Below, piece after piece: positions 22,967-34,366 of a stretch of 64,000 nucleotides of DNA. The notes beneath the pieces are model-generated. The model had not been told where the DNA came from. It saw only the letters and a list, made by a program, of their open reading frames with translations, and did not search any database. The position numbers and the translations under genes were made by a program. Origin of the DNA: Balaenoptera acutorostrata. Lineage: Eukaryota; Chordata; Mammalia; Artiodactyla; Balaenopteridae. Where the stretch lies: NCBI RefSeq assembly GCF_949987535.1, contig NC_080067.1, positions 52,760,910 through 52,824,909 of the forward strand. Direction: 5' to 3'. Each line of letters starts with the position of its first letter. Positions within the stretch are counted from its first letter, which is position 1.

Positions 22967-23930
22967 TATAATTCACATGTCTTAAAATGTACCCTTTTAG
23001 TAAGTGTACAACTCAGTGCTTTTTCATGTTTTCACAAAGTTATACAACCATCACCGCTACCTAATTTCAGAGTGTTTTCATTACTCCAGAAAGAAACCCT
23101 GTACCCAGGAACACTCTCCATTTCCCACTCTCTCCCAGCTCCTGGTAACCACTAATTTACATTCTGTTTCTATGGATTTTTCTACTCTGTACTTTTCATA
23201 TAAATGGAATCATAAATAAGTATGTGGCCTTTTGTATCTGGCTTCTTTCACTTAGCATAAGGTTTTCAAGGTTCATCCATATTGTAGAATATATCAATAC
23301 TCCATTCCTTTTTATGACTGAATAATATTATGATGTATGGATATGCCACATTTTGTTTATCTGTTCATCAACTAATGGACATTTAGGTTCTTTCCATTTT
23401 TTGGCTTTTATAAGTAACACCGTTACAAATATTCTTGTACAAGTTTTTGTGTGGACATATGTTTTTCATCCTCGTACAGTGGAATTGCTGGGTCATATCG
23501 TAACTTTGTGTTTAATGTTTGGAGGAACTACCAAACTATTTCCAAAGTGGCTTCACGATTTTACATTCCCACCAGCAATGTGTGAGGGTTTAAATTTCTC
23601 CACATCATTGTCAATACTTGTTACTGTCTCTTTGATTATAACCATCCTAGTAGGAGTGAAGCTGTACCTCATTGTGGTTTTGAATTGCATTTCCTTAATG
23701 GCTAATGATATTGAGCATCTTTTCAATGTGCTTATTGGATATTTATGTATCTTCTTCGAGAAATGTCTATTCAAATCATTTCCCCATTTTTATTGTTGCG
23801 TGGTAAGCATTATTTATATATACTGGCTACCAGTTCCTAATGAGATATGTGATTTGCAAATATTTTGTCCCATTCTGTGGGTTGTCTTTTCACTTTCTTG
23901 ATAGTGTGCTGACTGCACTTGGTATACCAT
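22967..23930 (-). mobile_element. L1M ORF2/3' UTR fragment, antisense
   Basis: Minus-strand reading gives the last part of L1 ORF2 and the 3' UTR. Plus-strand markers are 'ccaccagcaatgtgtgaggg', 'tggaattgctgggtcatatc', 'gcatttccttaatggctaat' and 'tgggttgtcttttcactttc'. It is an old (L1M-type) element with several lesions. The 182-residue plus-strand frame at 23353-23901 is the antisense of ORF2 and not a gene. Confidence 0.9.
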
Positions 23931-24734
23931 AGCACCATAGCTGAAGCTGTCTGTCTTATATGCTTCAGAAAACACACAGTCAAAACTACAGAAAATATTC
24001 CAGGTGCAAGCGTGTACTATGCTTGTATGAAAGTGGAGGATAATGAACTTTCAAATACACTAGCTTTGGGTTGGTGATTTAGAGCCTCAGCTATAACTTG
24101 GGCTTATCCTTCCAGAGAATAGCCGACAATGTTTCCTATCTTCTTACGTGGGGTTTAAATGGATAGGCTCAAGACCACGTTAGGTTTGATAATTTTTCCT
24201 TAGGTGGATATGTTTTCCTTATTTACACTGAGGTTCATTCGTCACTACTATGCTCAGTGATTCACTCTTGTGAAACCCTCCTCTGATTGATCCATACTGA
24301 GTTGGAGAGGAATGGAAAATTCTATACTATCAATGATTGATTTTGATGTTTCCTGGATGTGAATGCTTAGCTTATAAAAGGTGAGCTAATGGCACAGTAT
24401 GAGTAGCTTATTGCAGCCAGGGCCTAAATAACTGGGCCCACTATGAAGCACGTATCAGGCTGTGTTGCTCCATCTGTGTGTTCTTTAGGATTAGATCTAT
24501 TCAACGTTAGCATGGTTAGTTGTAGAGGCATTGATAGTGGCTGTTAGGATTTGATCAGTTACCCAAGGCATTCAGACATTAAAAATTGGAATTCAGAATA
24601 AAAGCTTCCAGGGAAGGGATTTTTGTATTCACTTTTTCTTCTTTGACAGAAAAAAAAAAAAAAAAAAGTTAGGAAAAGTGGGCTTTATGCAAATAATAGT
24701 AAAGAAGCTCTTTACATACAAAAATTAGCTTTAA
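23931..24734. other. Unannotated non-coding stretch
   Basis: No gene seen. An uninterrupted A run lies near 24650-24667. It does not follow a recognisable retroposon on its left, and I cannot assign it. Confidence 0.4.
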
Positions 24735-26270
24735 GTCACCCCAGATAGTCAAAGCAATCTTGAAAAAGAAGAAAGTTGGAGTCCTCACATTTCCTGACTT
24801 CAAAATATACTACAAACCAACAGTAATGAAGATGGTATGGTTCTGGCAAAAAGACAGATATATAGACCAATGGAATAGAATAGAAAACCCAGATATAAAC
24901 CCTTGCATATACGGCCAAACAATTTTGACAAGGATGCCATAACTACACAATGGGGAAAGGGCAGTCTCTTCACCAAATGGTGCTAGGAAAACTGAATATC
25001 CACATGCAAGAGACTGAAGTTAAACCCTTATCTCACATCATAAACAAAAATTCACTCAGAATCGATTAAAGACCTAAACATAAGACCTAAAACTATAAAA
25101 GTCCTAGAAGAAAACAAAGGGGAAAAACTTTAAGACATTACATTTGGCAATGATTTCTTGGGCATGACGCCAAAAGCACAGGCAACAAAAATAAAAATAG
25201 ACAAAGGGGACTACATCAGGCTTAAGAATTTCTGTGCATCACAGGAAACAATCAACAGAATGAAAGGCAACCTAAGGAATGGGAGGAAATCTTTGCAAGT
25301 CATATATCTGATAAGGGGTTAATATCTAAAATATATAAGGAACTTCTACAATTCAACAACAAAAACAAATTACTTGATAAAAAATGGGCAAAGGATTTAA
25401 CAGACAGTTCTTTAAAGAAGATATACAAATGGCCAACAAACACATGAAAAAATACTCAGCATCCCAAATTGTAAGAGAAATGCAGTAAAAAGTACAATGA
25501 GATATCATCTCACACCCATTAGGATGGTGACTATCAAAAGAATAGAAGACAACAAGTGTTGAGGAGGATGTAGAGAAATTGGAACTCTTGTGTGCTGCTG
25601 GTGGAAGTATAAAAAGGTGCAACTGTTATGGATAACAGTATAGAGGTTTCCCCAAAAATCAAAAATAGAATTACCATATGATCCAGCAATCCCACTTCTG
25701 AGTATATATCCGAAAGAATTTAAAGCAGTATCTTGCAGAGATATTTGCACACCCACATTCATTGCAACATTATTCACAATAGCCAAGAGGTGGAAGCAAC
25801 CCAAAAGTCCATCAACAGATGAATGGATAAACAAAATGTGACATATACATACAATGGAAGCAACCCAAATGTCCATCAACAGATGAATGGATAAACAAAA
25901 TGTGGCATATACATACAATGGAATATTATGTAACCTTAAAAAAGAAGGAAATCTGTCACATGTTACAACATGGATGAATCCTGAGGACATTATGCTAAGT
26001 GAAATAAGCCAGTCATAAAAGAACAAATACTGTATGATTCTACTCATGAAGTGTCTAAAGTAGTCAAAATCATAGAAACAAAATAGAAAGTTGTTTGCCA
26101 AGGGCTGAGCAGAGAGGGGAAGGGGGAATTCCTGTTTAATGGGAATAGAGTTTAAGTTTTGCAAGGTGAAAAAGTTCTAGAAATCTACTGCACAACAACG
26201 TGAATATACTTAACACTGCTGAACTGTATATTTAAAAATGGTTAAGACAGTAAATTTAATGTTACATGTT
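24735..26270 (+). mobile_element. L1M ORF2 3' part and 3' UTR, sense
   Basis: Sense L1 fragment of about 1.5 kb. It covers the C-terminal third of ORF2 and the 3' UTR, with 'aatagaatagaaaacccaga', 'gatatacaaatggccaacaa', 'ccatatgatccagcaatccc' and 'caacatggatgaatcctgag'. The ORF2 frame is broken by stops and frameshifts, so no protein can be made. It ends near a T run after 26268. A 64-bp tandem duplication sits inside at 25791-25918. The minus-strand 219-residue frame (25505-26164) is an antisense artefact. Confidence 0.92.
25791..25918 (+). repeat. 64-bp tandem duplication within L1
   Basis: Two head-to-tail copies, 25791-25854 and 25855-25918, differ at two positions by my count (a/t near the start, a/g in 'atgtg(a/g)cat'). 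The normal L1 has one copy. The pentamer 'tggaa' occurs at both edges of the unit, so slippage or microhomology-mediated duplication after insertion is likely. Confidence 0.93.
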
Positions 26271-26299
26271 TTTTTTTAACATACACACATACACACACA

Positions 26300-29200
26300 T
26301 GAAATTAACTGTGTAAAGTACAGTTTCCAAAAAAGTACAAGTCAAATGTTTATCTGGGCTGATCTTCTAATTATGTTCTAATAAATATACATAATTCTGG
26401 AGTTGGTAATTCTATTATAACTCACATCTGATTGGTCAAGTCTTTACGGCAAATGAGTAGCACAATACTGAGAAATTATGTATTAGTCACTAGACAGATA
26501 TCTTAGGAGTTTTATGCTAAATTTATCATTTTCCTTAAAAAGAGAGCTATTGGTTTGTAGGGACAAAATATAGTGGCAGATGAAACCAAAGCAAGAATGA
26601 TTATTCACATCTTGGTGTGACAATCCCAGTGGGTTCCTGGGTGAATTTCATTCCATTTTGCCTGACATCAAGATTTCAATGTACATGGCTCATTAGTGCT
26701 TGTAGGCATTTCTATAATGGCAATTTATTACACTTTCAGGTGACAGAATCTGTCCTTTGAAGAATTGCTTTCTGACCTCCTCCTCTTTCCACCCACAACA
26801 CCTGCCAGATGAAGTGGCCTGTTCTCTTTTCCTGTCCCCGTACAGACACTGGAAGTTTTTGTGTGCAGGAGAGCAGGGCTGAAAAGCTTTGGCAGGAAGG
26901 TTTTTTGCAGCAGCCTGCCTGTCGAACTGCATGGATGAACAATTTCTCAATTAGAAGAAGATAGACGAGAAGATAAAGTATGCAGGGACTGTAAAGCTTC
27001 AAGCAACAGCTGAGGAAGATTTTGGAACATCTGGTCAGAATCTATTTCTTTTTAGGTAAGCATTCCTTTTTACAGCGAGCATACATACAGCGTGAAATTG
27101 GCTTACCCCGACTCCTCCTTACAAGGGAGAAGCTAGTTAGATTTATCACTCCTTTGATGCAGGTCTGGAGAGAACGGGGTAGCATGTGGCATTCCCACCG
27201 GAGGTCCCCCCAAATCCTTTGGGCTCTCCTCAGAGAGAACATTTGTCTGCTGTAGCAAACCCATTTTTAAAAACCTGTTCAGGTTGGCAGTGTAAAATAC
27301 CATTCACAAAAATAAAACCCAATTCATGATGCGTCTGTTTTTTCCTCCATGAAATTTATGTCTGAGCAACGGATGCCATCAACACAAAACTTCTCTCTCT
27401 CTTAATTTAAAAAGTTGATTCTTTGTGTGTGTGGCTCATTACCTTGCTTTGTTAAATTTTAAAATTTCTTTCATGTTGGGCAATAAACGCTGAATGAATG
27501 GTTTTGTCTGTATCTGGCTTCATTTTGTGTGTTCATAGCATCCCCAAACCACCAAACTGCATTGCTCTTTTACTGTGTAAGACCGTAAGTAACAGGTTTC
27601 ATAATGCACCCTTTTTAAAGAGAATAGCATAACCAGCCAATAAAACCAAATTACCAATTATTTTTAAATTGTATGAACAAACTGCAGAAGGAGAGCTGAG
27701 TTCAAATTAGGGCTTCCCAGTTCATGGAAAATTTTAAATCCTTATGCTGGAAGAGTATATTTCATTTAATGGTAATTGCTTACATGGCGTTGTATTATAT
27801 TATTATCCATGCTAGAATAATTTGAAATCAACCTCACTTTATGAAATATACAGTAATCACATTTAGCGTCACATCTGAAGTGCTTTTAAATATTCATCTA
27901 TAATAAACATGGTTTTAAACTAATGTACATAAAAGGAAATTTTTCTAATTTGGGATTTTCAATTTACTGATTCACTTCCCCTGTACCCAAACTAAGCATG
28001 CCCTTTATTAAACAAACATGCAGTCAGATAATTTACATACATTCCTATATTTCCCCATTATTCTTTAGCTCTTAAAATAGTTCTGAGTTTCAGCTGTGGC
28101 TTACATAAAATTTAGCCTTGTAATAAAGAAGGTCTATTATTTATGCAAGACTTTCTTTAATATAAAGAAAAAAAAAATGATTAGAAACTTTTTACACTCC
28201 AGGAGAGAATGAGATTAGTTGAAGATAGAGCCCTACGGAGTTAAAACTAGTCCAGAAGCAAAGAAAGGCTTAGCAAATCATATGAATTCCGGGGTACAGT
28301 TAAGCTATACTGTCATCTTTAGGTGTGCTGTACATTTTCATTAAAACAATTAAGATAAAACTGTATTGAAATAACCCGGAGTCTTTAGGTTTCATCCAAA
28401 GACAAACTAAAAGTTGAATCAATGGAAAGAATTAACCTTTTCACCTCTACTTATATCCAGAAGGGAAGAAAAACAGCCTCACCTTATGTAGTTAGTACAC
28501 ACAGCTCAGGAATCACCATTACTGTGAATTACCAGTTTCCTTTTCTTCATTTCCGCCCTCACCATGCCCTGCCTGCCCTTGGTCATTTCACTGTTCATTA
28601 GCACCTCACTAGAACAGGGAGAGGAAAAAGAAGAGGATGTGAAATTAAGCATTCAACTTTGTTACTTGGTAACAAAGGTGACAAAGAGGTTCAGGAGAAG
28701 TTAAAACTAAGAGTTAAAAATAGATGTTAAAATTATCAATGTGTTTCAGCGACCCATGCTGGGCATGTCATTATCAGAACTAATTAAGAGTTAGCCAAGT
28801 GACAATGCATTTCTACAACAGATGTCAGCACTTTTCCAAAGTCCGCTCTGTGATTGGAGAAGGTTTGGTTCATGTATAACAAGTATTTAGAAAAAAAAGA
28901 AAGAATGAATCCCTGTTTTATAAAATAAGGGGTTCAAATAATGATTTCTATTGTGCAAATTGCTTCAAAATTCTGTTTGTTAAAGATATCTGTCAAAAGA
29001 TAGAGATATCTAGTTGTATATTTATGATTTTTCACTTTAAGTTAACTTCAATTAAAAAAAAGTAAAAAGAATAAATATGTCTAGGAGAAATAGAGAAGAC
29101 TGCAGGGTGGTGTGAACTCCCAACTCCCCAAATCAAGGAGGGCAAAATCACAGAGTGCGAAATAATTCAGGAGTGGAATGGTTCTAACGCACCCTCATCT

Positions 29201-29550
29201 TTTTCTTTCTTTTCATAGAAACCCCAAAAGTTTGCTCCTCAGTCTCCCCTGTAAATGCCCAGTTGCTTCTTTAGTTGCAGAAAAAGCAGAAAGAAAAGAA
29301 GGGAGAACAAAGGCTCAGAAGACTGAAACTAAGAGCCAGATGGTTAATTCAGCTATGAAGGGCAAAGGGAAGCCCAAAAGACCATTTGGGGAAGATCCTT
29401 TTAGGGTTCCTAGGATTGAGGAAATCAGGTGGTACCACTTTAAATGTTTGACTAGGAGTGAGTCATTGGAGAGCCACTTTTGGTAAGTTCAGGAATCAGA
29501 GAAAAAAGTTGTCCCGCTGCAGATTGATCCGTTTCCTGCAGGGCTGAACT
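26300..29550. other. Repeat-poor AT-rich block upstream of the CpG region
   Basis: I recognise no SINE, LINE, LTR or DNA transposon here except short A/T runs. There are long AT-rich unique stretches (for example 27640-28420). The block sits just 5' of the CpG region of the + strand gene. Absence of repeats next to a promoter often marks conserved regulatory DNA, but conservation cannot be measured from one sequence. ORFs at 26693-27002, 27022-27255 and 29178-29486 lack supporting features. Confidence 0.5.
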
Positions 29551-29639
29551 GCAGATTATGGCTTCGGAGCCGGGCTGTCCTTGTTGGAGGGCACAATGCA
29601 CCATAGATTTTTATTTTCACGAATCAGACTCCAGAGGTT

Positions 29640-29790
29640 TGTGGCCTTCCAGACAGCAGCTGGCGCCGGGCAGAGGCATCTCTTCGGGCCGGAGCTGCTG
29701 GCGACCGCGCGGCGCTTGGCTATGCGTCCCAGGCAGGCGGGCCAGCACCGCAGCCTAAGCCTCCCGTTCCGAGCAGACGCTGTTCCCTTC
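29640..29790. promoter_or_regulatory. Isolated CpG cluster upstream of the island
   Basis: This short block has many CpG dinucleotides ('tggcgccggg', 'ggcgaccgcgcggcgcttgg') within a moderately GC-rich setting and is separated by about 270 bp of lower CpG content from the main island. It may be the island's upstream shoulder or a separate initiation region. Frames of 66 and 137 residues start near here but have no recognisable features. Confidence 0.5.
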
Positions 29791-30553
29791 TGGAAGGGCT
29801 CTAGGGGCTCGCAACTGACTGCTCCTCAGCAAATTTGGGGGCAGAGGGGCTGGTTTGAAGGAAAGGAGGGAGTAGGTTTGGAAAAGGGTTGGCTCCTCCT
29901 TATAACTCTGGTGCCTGAAGGGGGTGAGATAGACGGTGGGCAAATAAATGGAAGGGAGATGATCCCATTTGGAGTAACGAGGATTTCTGGATGAGCCGAC
30001 GAGGTGTCCTGCAACTGTCGATTTGGCAGGAGATTTGACTTAATCAACTGCTGTTTGGTTCCTACTTCAAACCGACCTCGCCCCGCCCCCCCGCCCCCCA
30101 CCCCGGCCTGTGTTCTGACCGACTCCCAAGACTCGGGTTGGGAGCGAGCGGAGCAAGAAAGAATCAAAAGTCAGCCTTCCTTTGGTCTCTGCTTGTGGCA
30201 GATGTACAGCTGGCTTGGTTCTGAGCAGGTTGGTGTGTGAGGGGAAGCCAGAGCCGCTTCGCCTCTTTGGCGAGGTTTGGGTGTGTGTCTTGGGTGGGTG
30301 GGTAGGAAGAGGTAGGAAGCAGGGTTAGGCGGGAGGATTGAGCAGAGTCCCCTAAATCTCTTCTTAGCTGCCCCTCCAGCCCCCAGCGTCCAGCCCCCGC
30401 CGCGCCTCCTCCTGGCGGCGCGGGAGAGAGGAGGGGGTGAGGAGGGCGCGGGGGTGGGGGGCGCCCAGCAGCTAGTCGAGCCGCGGTGGCGGCGGGGCTG
30501 TCTCTTTAAGCGCTCCGGAGGGGCCGGGCCCGGAGGGCGGCGAGCGCGTTTCC

Positions 30554-30979
30554 ATGGCACCGAGGCTGAGGAAGCTGCGGGGCTGCTGGGCTCGCAGGTT
30601 GCCAGTCGCTCCCGGCGGAGCAAGGGCGCGCATCTCGGCGGCCCCGGGCGCCTCGGGGACTCGCCAAGGCGCTCCGCCCGCGCTCTCCGCGTCGCGGGTG
30701 ATGCCTAGTGGGCCTGAGCTGCTTTCGCGCCCTCCGCAGGGAGACGCATCTCGTCGGACCCGCGAGCCCCGCACACCAACTTCTGCCCGCCCAGCGAACT
30801 CAACTTCTGCGCGGGGCTCGGACTTGCGGAGCCGGAGTGGCGCGCGGCGCGCAGCCGGCGTGGCGGCTGGAGCAGCTCCGCCCGGCGGAGATGACCTGGC
30901 GACTGTGGCTCTGGTGCTTCTGCGCTTGGGTGGCCGCCGGCTGGCCGCCAGGCAGAGCCCTTCAGCTCCGTCCCGGCAT
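30554..30979 (+). other. Out-of-frame upstream ORF overlapping the start codon
   Basis: ATGs at 30554 and 30701 share a reading frame that stays open past the exon 1 donor. This frame differs from the main one and overlaps the 30891 start. If transcription begins upstream of 30554, ribosomes translating it would bypass the main start, lowering output. It has no protein-like features of its own (Arg/Ala/Pro-rich, as expected from GC-rich DNA). Whether it is in the mRNA depends on the unknown start site. Confidence 0.4.
30891..30979 (+). CDS. First coding exon, signal peptide of an unnamed secreted or membrane protein
   Basis: The exon encodes 29 complete codons and two bases of the next, starting MTWRLWLWCFCAWVAAGW. 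Residues 1-4 are a short N region with one Arg, residues 5-16 a hydrophobic Trp/Leu/Cys/Ala-rich core, followed by a polar G-W-P-P-G-R-A stretch with a plausible signal peptidase site after about residue 24. The product should therefore enter the secretory pathway. The exon ends at the consensus donor AT|GTAAGT, leaving phase 2, so residue 30 is Ile or Met. The ATG at 30891 is the only in-frame ATG before the donor; the frame is open upstream to 30708 but only via GTG. A purine (G) is at -3. No further exon was found, so intron 1 exceeds 33 kb. I do not recognise the gene. The mature part, its domains and function cannot be deduced. Confidence 0.75.
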
Positions 30980-31383
30980 GTAAGTGGCGCCCGCGCGCTC
31001 CGGGACGCGGTGGGGGGAGAACCGGCCCCGTATGCCTCCGCCCACCCCAGACCTGCCGCAGTCCTGGCGGCCGCAGCCGTTCCCTCCCGGAAGGGATGGA
31101 GGGCAGGAGTGGCAGGCGGGCACCGGGCGGGGTCGGCGAGCAGTCCCAGGCGGAGCGCGGCGGGAACGCTGTCCCCAGCGCGTCCTCGGGTCGGAGACGA
31201 GGACCCGGGGGGGCTGGGTGCTTTCCACCTGACAGACTTTCTCAGCGCCTGACAGAATTTTCCCCCAAATTGTGTGTGTGTTAATTTCCTGTTTGGAAGA
31301 GTAATGGGCTAATGCTAAGTTCCACTTTCTGAAAGGGTTTTGAATGAAATCGTTACTTGACATGTCCTTTCTAGAGACCAAAG

Positions 31384-31387
<4 letters not shown>

Positions 31388-31431
<44 letters not shown>

Positions 31432-31448
31432 TTTTTTTTTTTTTTTTT
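31388..31448. repeat. (TA)n tract followed by poly-T
   Basis: There are 20 uninterrupted TA units (31388-31427), then 'gtc', then 18 T (31431-31448). It lies about 410 bp after the exon 1 donor, at the edge of the CpG island. Such pure tracts are length-variable and can form cruciforms. The poly-T could also be an antisense A-tail, but no retroposon body follows. Confidence 0.95.
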
Positions 31449-33355
31449 GAGAAGTATCTCCGAGTCCGAAGGAGTGGATTATTCCACAGGTTTGACGAGA
31501 GGCGAACCCCGGCTCATTCGCCGAAGTGAGGAGCTGGGGAAGAGAGTATGGCAAGGACTGAATGCGCAGCCACTTAGATGCTAGCCCGGTTAGGAGAGAA
31601 CTAGAGTAGGAAGATGACTGAAACGCATCCTCTGAGGGTGGGGCATGCTTTCATTTCCAGACTAGAAGTGAAGAAGGCAGCAGATACTCATTCTTGGTCA
31701 CTGTGTCAACTGTAGCGAGAAGCTCAGGGGAAGTGTGAATCTTTACCAATTGCCCGGTCGCCTTGACCGGCGGAAGAAGTTTGCACTAAATTCTGTAGCA
31801 TCAGGGGATCGTCATCGAACTGTCTGAGAGAGAAGCCAAATTTAACTGATTTTCCTTTCTGCTCCTGAGCGGTTATGAATAGACCCCAGGGTATTTTGAA
31901 CCTTTAAACGTCTTTGCTATTTCTTTGCTTCATCTTTGATTTTCTGAAATGTGAATGCTTTATAGTAGAAAAATGGTTTAGAGGAGTACACAAAGCCATC
32001 CATACCTTTCTGGGTCTTGACTTTTTCTTGTCAAAAAAATTCTATTCTTGGATTCACTTTACATTTCCATATTTCATTCTTCTCATGTGAGATTCGATTT
32101 GCTACCTGGTTACTGCAAATGTCACTAACTATAAATCTTGAGACATGGCCACAGTGCGGTGGCATCTCAGAACAACTTGCCTACATAGTTTGTAAATACG
32201 TTTTTTGGCAGAAATGCAAGAAATTTCTGGGTAGGTGATTTATTTTACATTGATAAGATGTGTCTTGTTTATCTGAATAGGCGTTTCCTCTCCAGTTTAT
32301 CTCAGGAAACACATCTTACTTTGGGTAGCTTGTACATGCATAAGCCTCCACTTTTTAGCAGCTGCTTTTTTAGCATGCTTGCTGCTGGCTAGCCATGCTC
32401 TTACTTTTACAAGTGCTGTTATTGAAGTGGACCCTGGCTGGCTCATTAGGTAGCTACCCACGCACATGAAAGAGAAATCCCTTTGGGGGAGGGACACTGA
32501 AAACCAACAGAAATACCACCTCACTTTTCATATTGCCTAGATATTTTACCTCATGTTTCAGTATTGATACTTTTGTTGAAAATGCTGGAAGGATGACATT
32601 GCATTTTTTTTAAAGGACACTGCTGCTGCAGCTCATTCATTTATCAGGTGAGATGAGATTGGATATTAAAACCAATATAAATTCTTGGGTGTTTAATAGA
32701 GATGCTCTTTCTGGGAGTTATTGAGATCACTCTGATGACTCTTAGTACTTTCTGAAATCTGGATAGGAAGCCCTGGTATTAGAGTTAATGGTTTCTTCAG
32801 CAGGAACCATGTTGGGATTTAGTGCTAGGTTTCTGCAGATGCCTTTGCTATCATTGTAGGCATGTGCAGTACAACCATGTATAGCACTTGGCTTCCACAC
32901 ACCTGTCCATCTATTAAATTAAAGAGAATTCTTCCTGAGATTTTTATTGACCTCTGAGGTCCATTATCAGTGAGAGCAGGCTTCTAATGAGATGAGGACC
33001 ACTAATGAGAACACATCATCCTACTGACTGGCACTTATAGGTCATTAACACAGGTAAAAATTTTGTGTAGCTGATCTTGTACTTGAGCAGATTTTGGAGC
33101 TGGGGTGACAACTGAAAAGAGGAAATGACTGTGCAGCTAAGTAACAGTCAGCCTAAACGTAATGCACTGTATTTACGGTACATTACTCCACAAGTAAGCT
33201 CATTTTCAAAGGAAATTTTACTAATGAAGCAAAAGACGTATGACATATAGGTCCTCCAACTCTAATGATAATTGATCAGATAACCTTGTCTTTTCACTTT
33301 TAGGAAACCTTGTATAACTAAGGTTAGGCAGATTCATAAAGTCAGTATTTCACAA
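31449..33355. other. Unannotated intronic stretch
   Basis: Inferred intron 1. No exon with convincing splice sites and no clear repeat is visible. ORFs at 32017-32238 and 32297-32524 lack support. Confidence 0.45.
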
Positions 33356-33359
33356 AGAG

Positions 33360-33625
33360 TGCCTACGTACCTACTATGTGATTCCACGTTGGAAATCACA
33401 GGTAATGAATACTTAATCTTCCTGAATTCTTAGTTAGATGCCAGGCAAATTTCTAACTACTTTACATGTATTATTTCATATTATCCTGGAAATAGCCCTA
33501 CAAGGTAGGCATCATTATCATCTCCGTTTATGGTGAAGGAAGAGACACAGTCAGGTTACGTTCACACTCGTGGAATTCATGAGATTTGGATCCAGGTGTT
33601 CGAATTCCAGTGCTGGAGTTCTCAA
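33360..33625 (-). repeat. MIR SINE relic, antisense
   Basis: Reverse complement of MIR. The series 'cctactatgtgattccacgt' / 'agatgccaggcaaatttcta' / 'ctttacatgtattatttcat' / 'ccctacaaggtaggcatcat' is diagnostic, followed by a decayed head with 'ggatccaggtgttcgaattc'. The ends are approximate. Confidence 0.75.
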
Positions 33626-34046
33626 CAAATATCATCCCTTTCAGAACACCGAGGCCCAGCCAGTGTTTCTAAGTTCTTTGTAATCACTTCGGGGGGTTCT
33701 CAGTGGGAGGGTGGCTGGTACCTTCTACCTAGTGCGTATTGAGGAACCTGTGGGGCTTTTTTGACTGTTGTGAAAGCTATAGGGTTCTGTTGGTGTTTGG
33801 TGCTGGGTATGGAAGCGGGTTGGTGTGCTGATTTTCCTGCAGTGGGTAAGATGGTTCCACACAAGGAAGATCTGCTTTCTCTCCTCACTGAGACTCTTCA
33901 TAAGAAATTTCCTGTTCTCTCATGGCTGTAGACACTTAAAACACTTAAAGCAATGGGCTCGGCTTAAACTGGGAATTGTGGAATAGGGAAAGCTATCCAT
34001 GGCAAGTATATTATGAATTGGAGAGTTGTAACCGGTGATGGCATTT

Positions 34047-34353
34047 AAAAAAAATTAATTAAGTTTTGGCTGCGTTGGGTCTTTGTTGCTGCATGCGGGC
34101 TTTCTCTAGTTGCAGCCAGCGGGGGCTACTCTTCGTTACAGTGCACGGGCTTCTCATTGAGGGGGCTTCTCTTGTTGCGGAGCACTGGCTCTAGGCACGC
34201 GGGCTTCAGTAGTCGTGGCATGCGGGCTCAGTAGTTGTGGCACACGGGCTTAGTTTCTCCGAGGCATGTGGGATCTTCCAGGACCAGGGATTGAACCTGT
34301 GTCCCCTGAATTGGCAGGCGGATTCTTAACCACTGCGCCACCAGGGAAGTCCC
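34047..34353 (-). mobile_element. CHR-type SINE, antisense, older variant
   Basis: The head at right reads 'ccaccagggaagtccc'; the B-box region 'aggactgaacc' is mutated. The left end is a short A/T tail rather than a long (TTTA)n. A 13-bp target duplication 'ggtgatggcattt' is perfect at 34034-34046 and 34354-34366. The body holds two 'cagtag(t)tgtggca' blocks, as in the copy at 62610-62930, which sets these two apart from the others. Confidence 0.9.
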
Positions 34354-34366
34354 GGTGATGGCATTT

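Larger units (their letters stand above)
30060..31240 (+). promoter_or_regulatory. CpG island promoter of the + strand gene
   Basis: CpG dinucleotides are dense here, in contrast to the AT-rich surroundings. GC-box-like C-runs occur near 30078-30104. There is no TATA box close to the coding exon; the words 'ctctttaagcgctcc' (about 30501) are the only AT-containing element in the core. The island spans exon 1 and the start of intron 1, as is usual for CpG-island promoters. The transcription start cannot be fixed from sequence, but most of 30400-30890 could be 5' UTR. Overlapping ORFs on both strands reflect low stop frequency in GC-rich DNA. Confidence 0.85.

Noticed and set aside
23353..23901. 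182-residue plus-strand ORF
   Set aside because: It is the antisense of an old L1 ORF2; the sense strand is clearly L1.
24650..24667. Processed pseudogene tail
   Set aside because: An A-run is present but no mRNA-like sequence or target duplication precedes it.
25505..26164. 219-residue minus-strand ORF, longest minus-strand frame in the window
   Set aside because: It is the antisense of the sense L1 fragment at 24735-26270, includes its tandem duplication, and has no protein features.
30171..30774. Minus-strand ORFs (150 and 100 residues) suggesting an antisense gene
   Set aside because: Low-complexity Pro/Arg/Ala composition with no splice or domain support.
30554..31252. 232-residue ORF in the CpG island as a protein gene
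   Set aside because: It is Arg/Ala/Pro-rich, crosses a good splice donor, and reflects low stop density in GC-rich DNA. It is kept only as a possible upstream ORF.
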